A stretch of 64,000 bases of DNA from Embleya sp051903075 (lineage in GTDB: Bacteria > Actinomycetota > Actinomycetes > Streptomycetales > Streptomycetaceae), in contig NZ_CP182422.1 of NCBI RefSeq assembly GCF_051903075.1, positions 3,534,001 through 3,598,000 of the forward strand. The letters run 5' to 3'. A program made the position numbers and the translations under genes. Positions 62,880 to 64,000 of the stretch are shown here, one piece after another. The notes below the pieces were generated by a model. It was not told where the DNA came from. It searched no databases and was given only the letters and a program-made list of their open reading frames with translations. The stretch's first letter is position 1; each line of letters begins with the position of its first letter.

Positions 62880-64000
62880 TCAGCGTTTGCGGCGGGCGGT
62901 GCCGAACAGGCTGCGGGTGATCTCCCGGCCGATCTGGGTGCCCATCGAGCGCAACATCGACTTCACCGCGGAGTTGCCCATCATCTGCTCGACCATCCCG
63001 GGCTTCGGCTTCTCCTCCCGGGCTCGCCCGCGCGCGGGTTCGTCGGGCTCGGACGCCTCCGCGGGTTCCGCGGGCGCCTGGGCCTGGGCCTGAGCTGCCG
63101 TCAGCTTCTCGAACGCCGACTCGCGGTCGACGGCGGTGCCGTACGTGGGGAACAGCGGCGAGTTCGCCACCAACGTCCGCATCGCCTCCTCCGGGATCGG
63201 CGCCATCAGCGACCGCGGCGCCCGCAGCCGGGTCCAGGCCACCGGCGTCGGCGCACCCTTCTCGCCGAGCACGGTCACCACCGCCTCGCCGGTGCCGGCC
63301 TGCGTGAGCACCTGCTCCAGGTCGTAGGACGAGCGCGGGAACGTGGACACGGTGGCCTTGAGCGCCTTCGCGTCCTCCGGCGTGAAGGCGCGCAGCGCGT
63401 GCTGGACCCGATTGCCCAACTGGGACAGCACGTCGGCGGGCACGTCACGCGGCGTCTGCGTGACAAAGAAAATCCCGACCCCCTTCGACCGGATCAGCCG
63501 CACGGTCTGGGTGATCGCGGTCAAAAACGCCTTCGACGCGCCCGTGAACAGCAGATGCGCCTCGTCGAAGAAGAAGACCAGGCGCGGTCGATCCGGGTCG
63601 CCGACCTCGGGCAGATCGTGGAACAGGTCGGCGAGCAGCCACATCAGAAAGGTGGAGAACAACTGCGGCTTGTCCTGTACCGCCGCGAGTTCGAGCAGCG
63701 AGACCACGCCCTGCCCGTCGGAGGTGGTGCGCAGCAGATCGGCGGTGTCGAAGGCCGGTTCGCCGAAGAACGCCGCGCCGCCGTTGTTCTCCAACGTGAT
63801 CAGCGCACGCAGGATCACCCCGGCGGTGGCGGCGGATAGACCGCCGATCCGCTTGAGCTCCGCCTTGCCCTGATCGTCCGTCAGGAACTGGATCACCGCG
63901 CGCAGGTCCTTCAGATCCACCAGTTCCAGGCCGCGTTGATCGGCGAAATGGAAGATCAGCCCGAGCGAGGATTCCTGCGTCTCGTTCAGATCCAGCACCT
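62880..64000 (-). CDS. HerA/DUF853-type ATPase, C-terminal part (5' end outside the window)
   Basis: About 373 codons are present; the start and Walker A lie beyond 64000. The Walker B strand LVFFFDEAHLLF, the VTQTPRDVP sensor and VTVLGEKGAPTPVAW are typical of DUF853 proteins, relatives of the HerA DNA-pumping ATPase. A variable acidic/Ala-rich tail (EPAEASEPDEPARGRAREEKPKP) precedes a short basic helix. It is convergent with the MoxR-like gene, 25 bp apart. Function inferred by family only. Confidence 0.88.
   Translation of the reverse strand, partial: VLDLNETQESSLGLIFHFADQRGLELVDLKDLRAVIQFLTDDQGKAELKRIGGLSAATAGVILRALITLENNGGAAFFGEPAFDTADLLRTTSDGQGVVSLLELAAVQDKPQLFSTFLMWLLADLFHDLPEVGDPDRPRLVFFFDEAHLLFTGASKAFLTAITQTVRLIRSKGVGIFFVTQTPRDVPADVLSQLGNRVQHALRAFTPEDAKALKATVSTFPRSSYDLEQVLTQAGTGEAVVTVLGEKGAPTPVAWTRLRAPRSLMAPIPEEAMRTLVANSPLFPTYGTAVDRESAFEKLTAAQAQAQAPAEPAEASEPDEPARGRAREEKPKPGMVEQMMGNSAVKSMLRSMGTQIGREITRSLFGTARRKR

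Overview
This is a 64 kb piece of a high-GC actinomycete chromosome, almost certainly from the Streptomycetaceae. Evidence for this is the dense GC-rich codon use, the many GTG starts, the wblA/penicillin-binding-protein pair at the left edge, the lysC-asd and dnaX-ybaB-recR blocks with the SRP RNA beside a tRNA-Ser, and the many two-component, AraC, SARP and MmyB-type regulators. The genus cannot be fixed from the sequence alone.

Layout. (1) 1-4.6 kb: core genes, namely the first codons of wblA (minus strand), a class A penicillin-binding protein, a YqeY-like protein and a metallophosphoesterase. (2) 4.64-17.7 kb: an apparently intact actinomycete integrative and conjugative element (AICE) of about 13 kb, inserted in tRNA-Pro(CGG) and bounded by perfect 51-bp direct repeats. 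It has a tyrosine integrase and excisionase, a replication module split between a DUF3631 ATPase and a primase-polymerase, a cytosine methyltransferase, an FtsK/TraSA-like translocase with four GTGCGCAC palindromes beside it, a chain of overlapping small transfer/spread genes, and a divergent pair of GntR/UTRA regulators. (3) 17.7-21.1 kb: a worn insertion zone with an orphan secreted RHS-core protein and an ATGA-coupled small membrane protein (candidate toxin/immunity pair), a frameshifted integrase and the tail of an MFS transporter. (4) 21.0-33.2 kb: mostly chromosomal backbone, namely an S9 peptidase, SURF1, a SigE-type sigma factor with a membrane partner, asd-lysC, DUF5063-recR-ybaB-dnaX, the SRP RNA and tRNA-Ser(GGA). 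(5) 33.1-38.5 kb: a decayed island at tRNA-Ser, flanked by partial copies of the tRNA 3' end. It holds toxin and IS110 remnants, an intact large 2-oxoglutarate oxygenase, a helix-turn-helix protein and chimeric pseudogenes. (6) 38.6-59.3 kb: accessory metabolism and regulation, namely hydrolases, an SDR, AraC and MmyB-type regulators, an ABC/FtsX exporter operon with its own histidine kinase and response regulator, secreted M1 and M28 peptidases, a second two-component system, a BBE-type flavoprotein and a SARP-CGNR fusion. (7) 59.3-64 kb: a VWA-like metalloprotein, a double-AAA MoxR-like ATPase and a convergent HerA/DUF853 ATPase cut by the window end.

How the genes work together. In the AICE, regulators on the plus strand face a long minus-strand operon that runs from transfer genes through replication to excision/integration. 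This suggests a single repressible switch, although I see no separate activator gene. The element supplies a replacement tRNA 3' half and its own terminator exactly at the junction. The backbone genes form typical coupled operons (lysC-asd; recR-DUF5063; sigma factor-membrane partner). At least three integration events can be read in the window (tRNA-Pro, tRNA-Ser, and the one that truncated the MFS gene), so this is a recurrently invaded chromosomal region.
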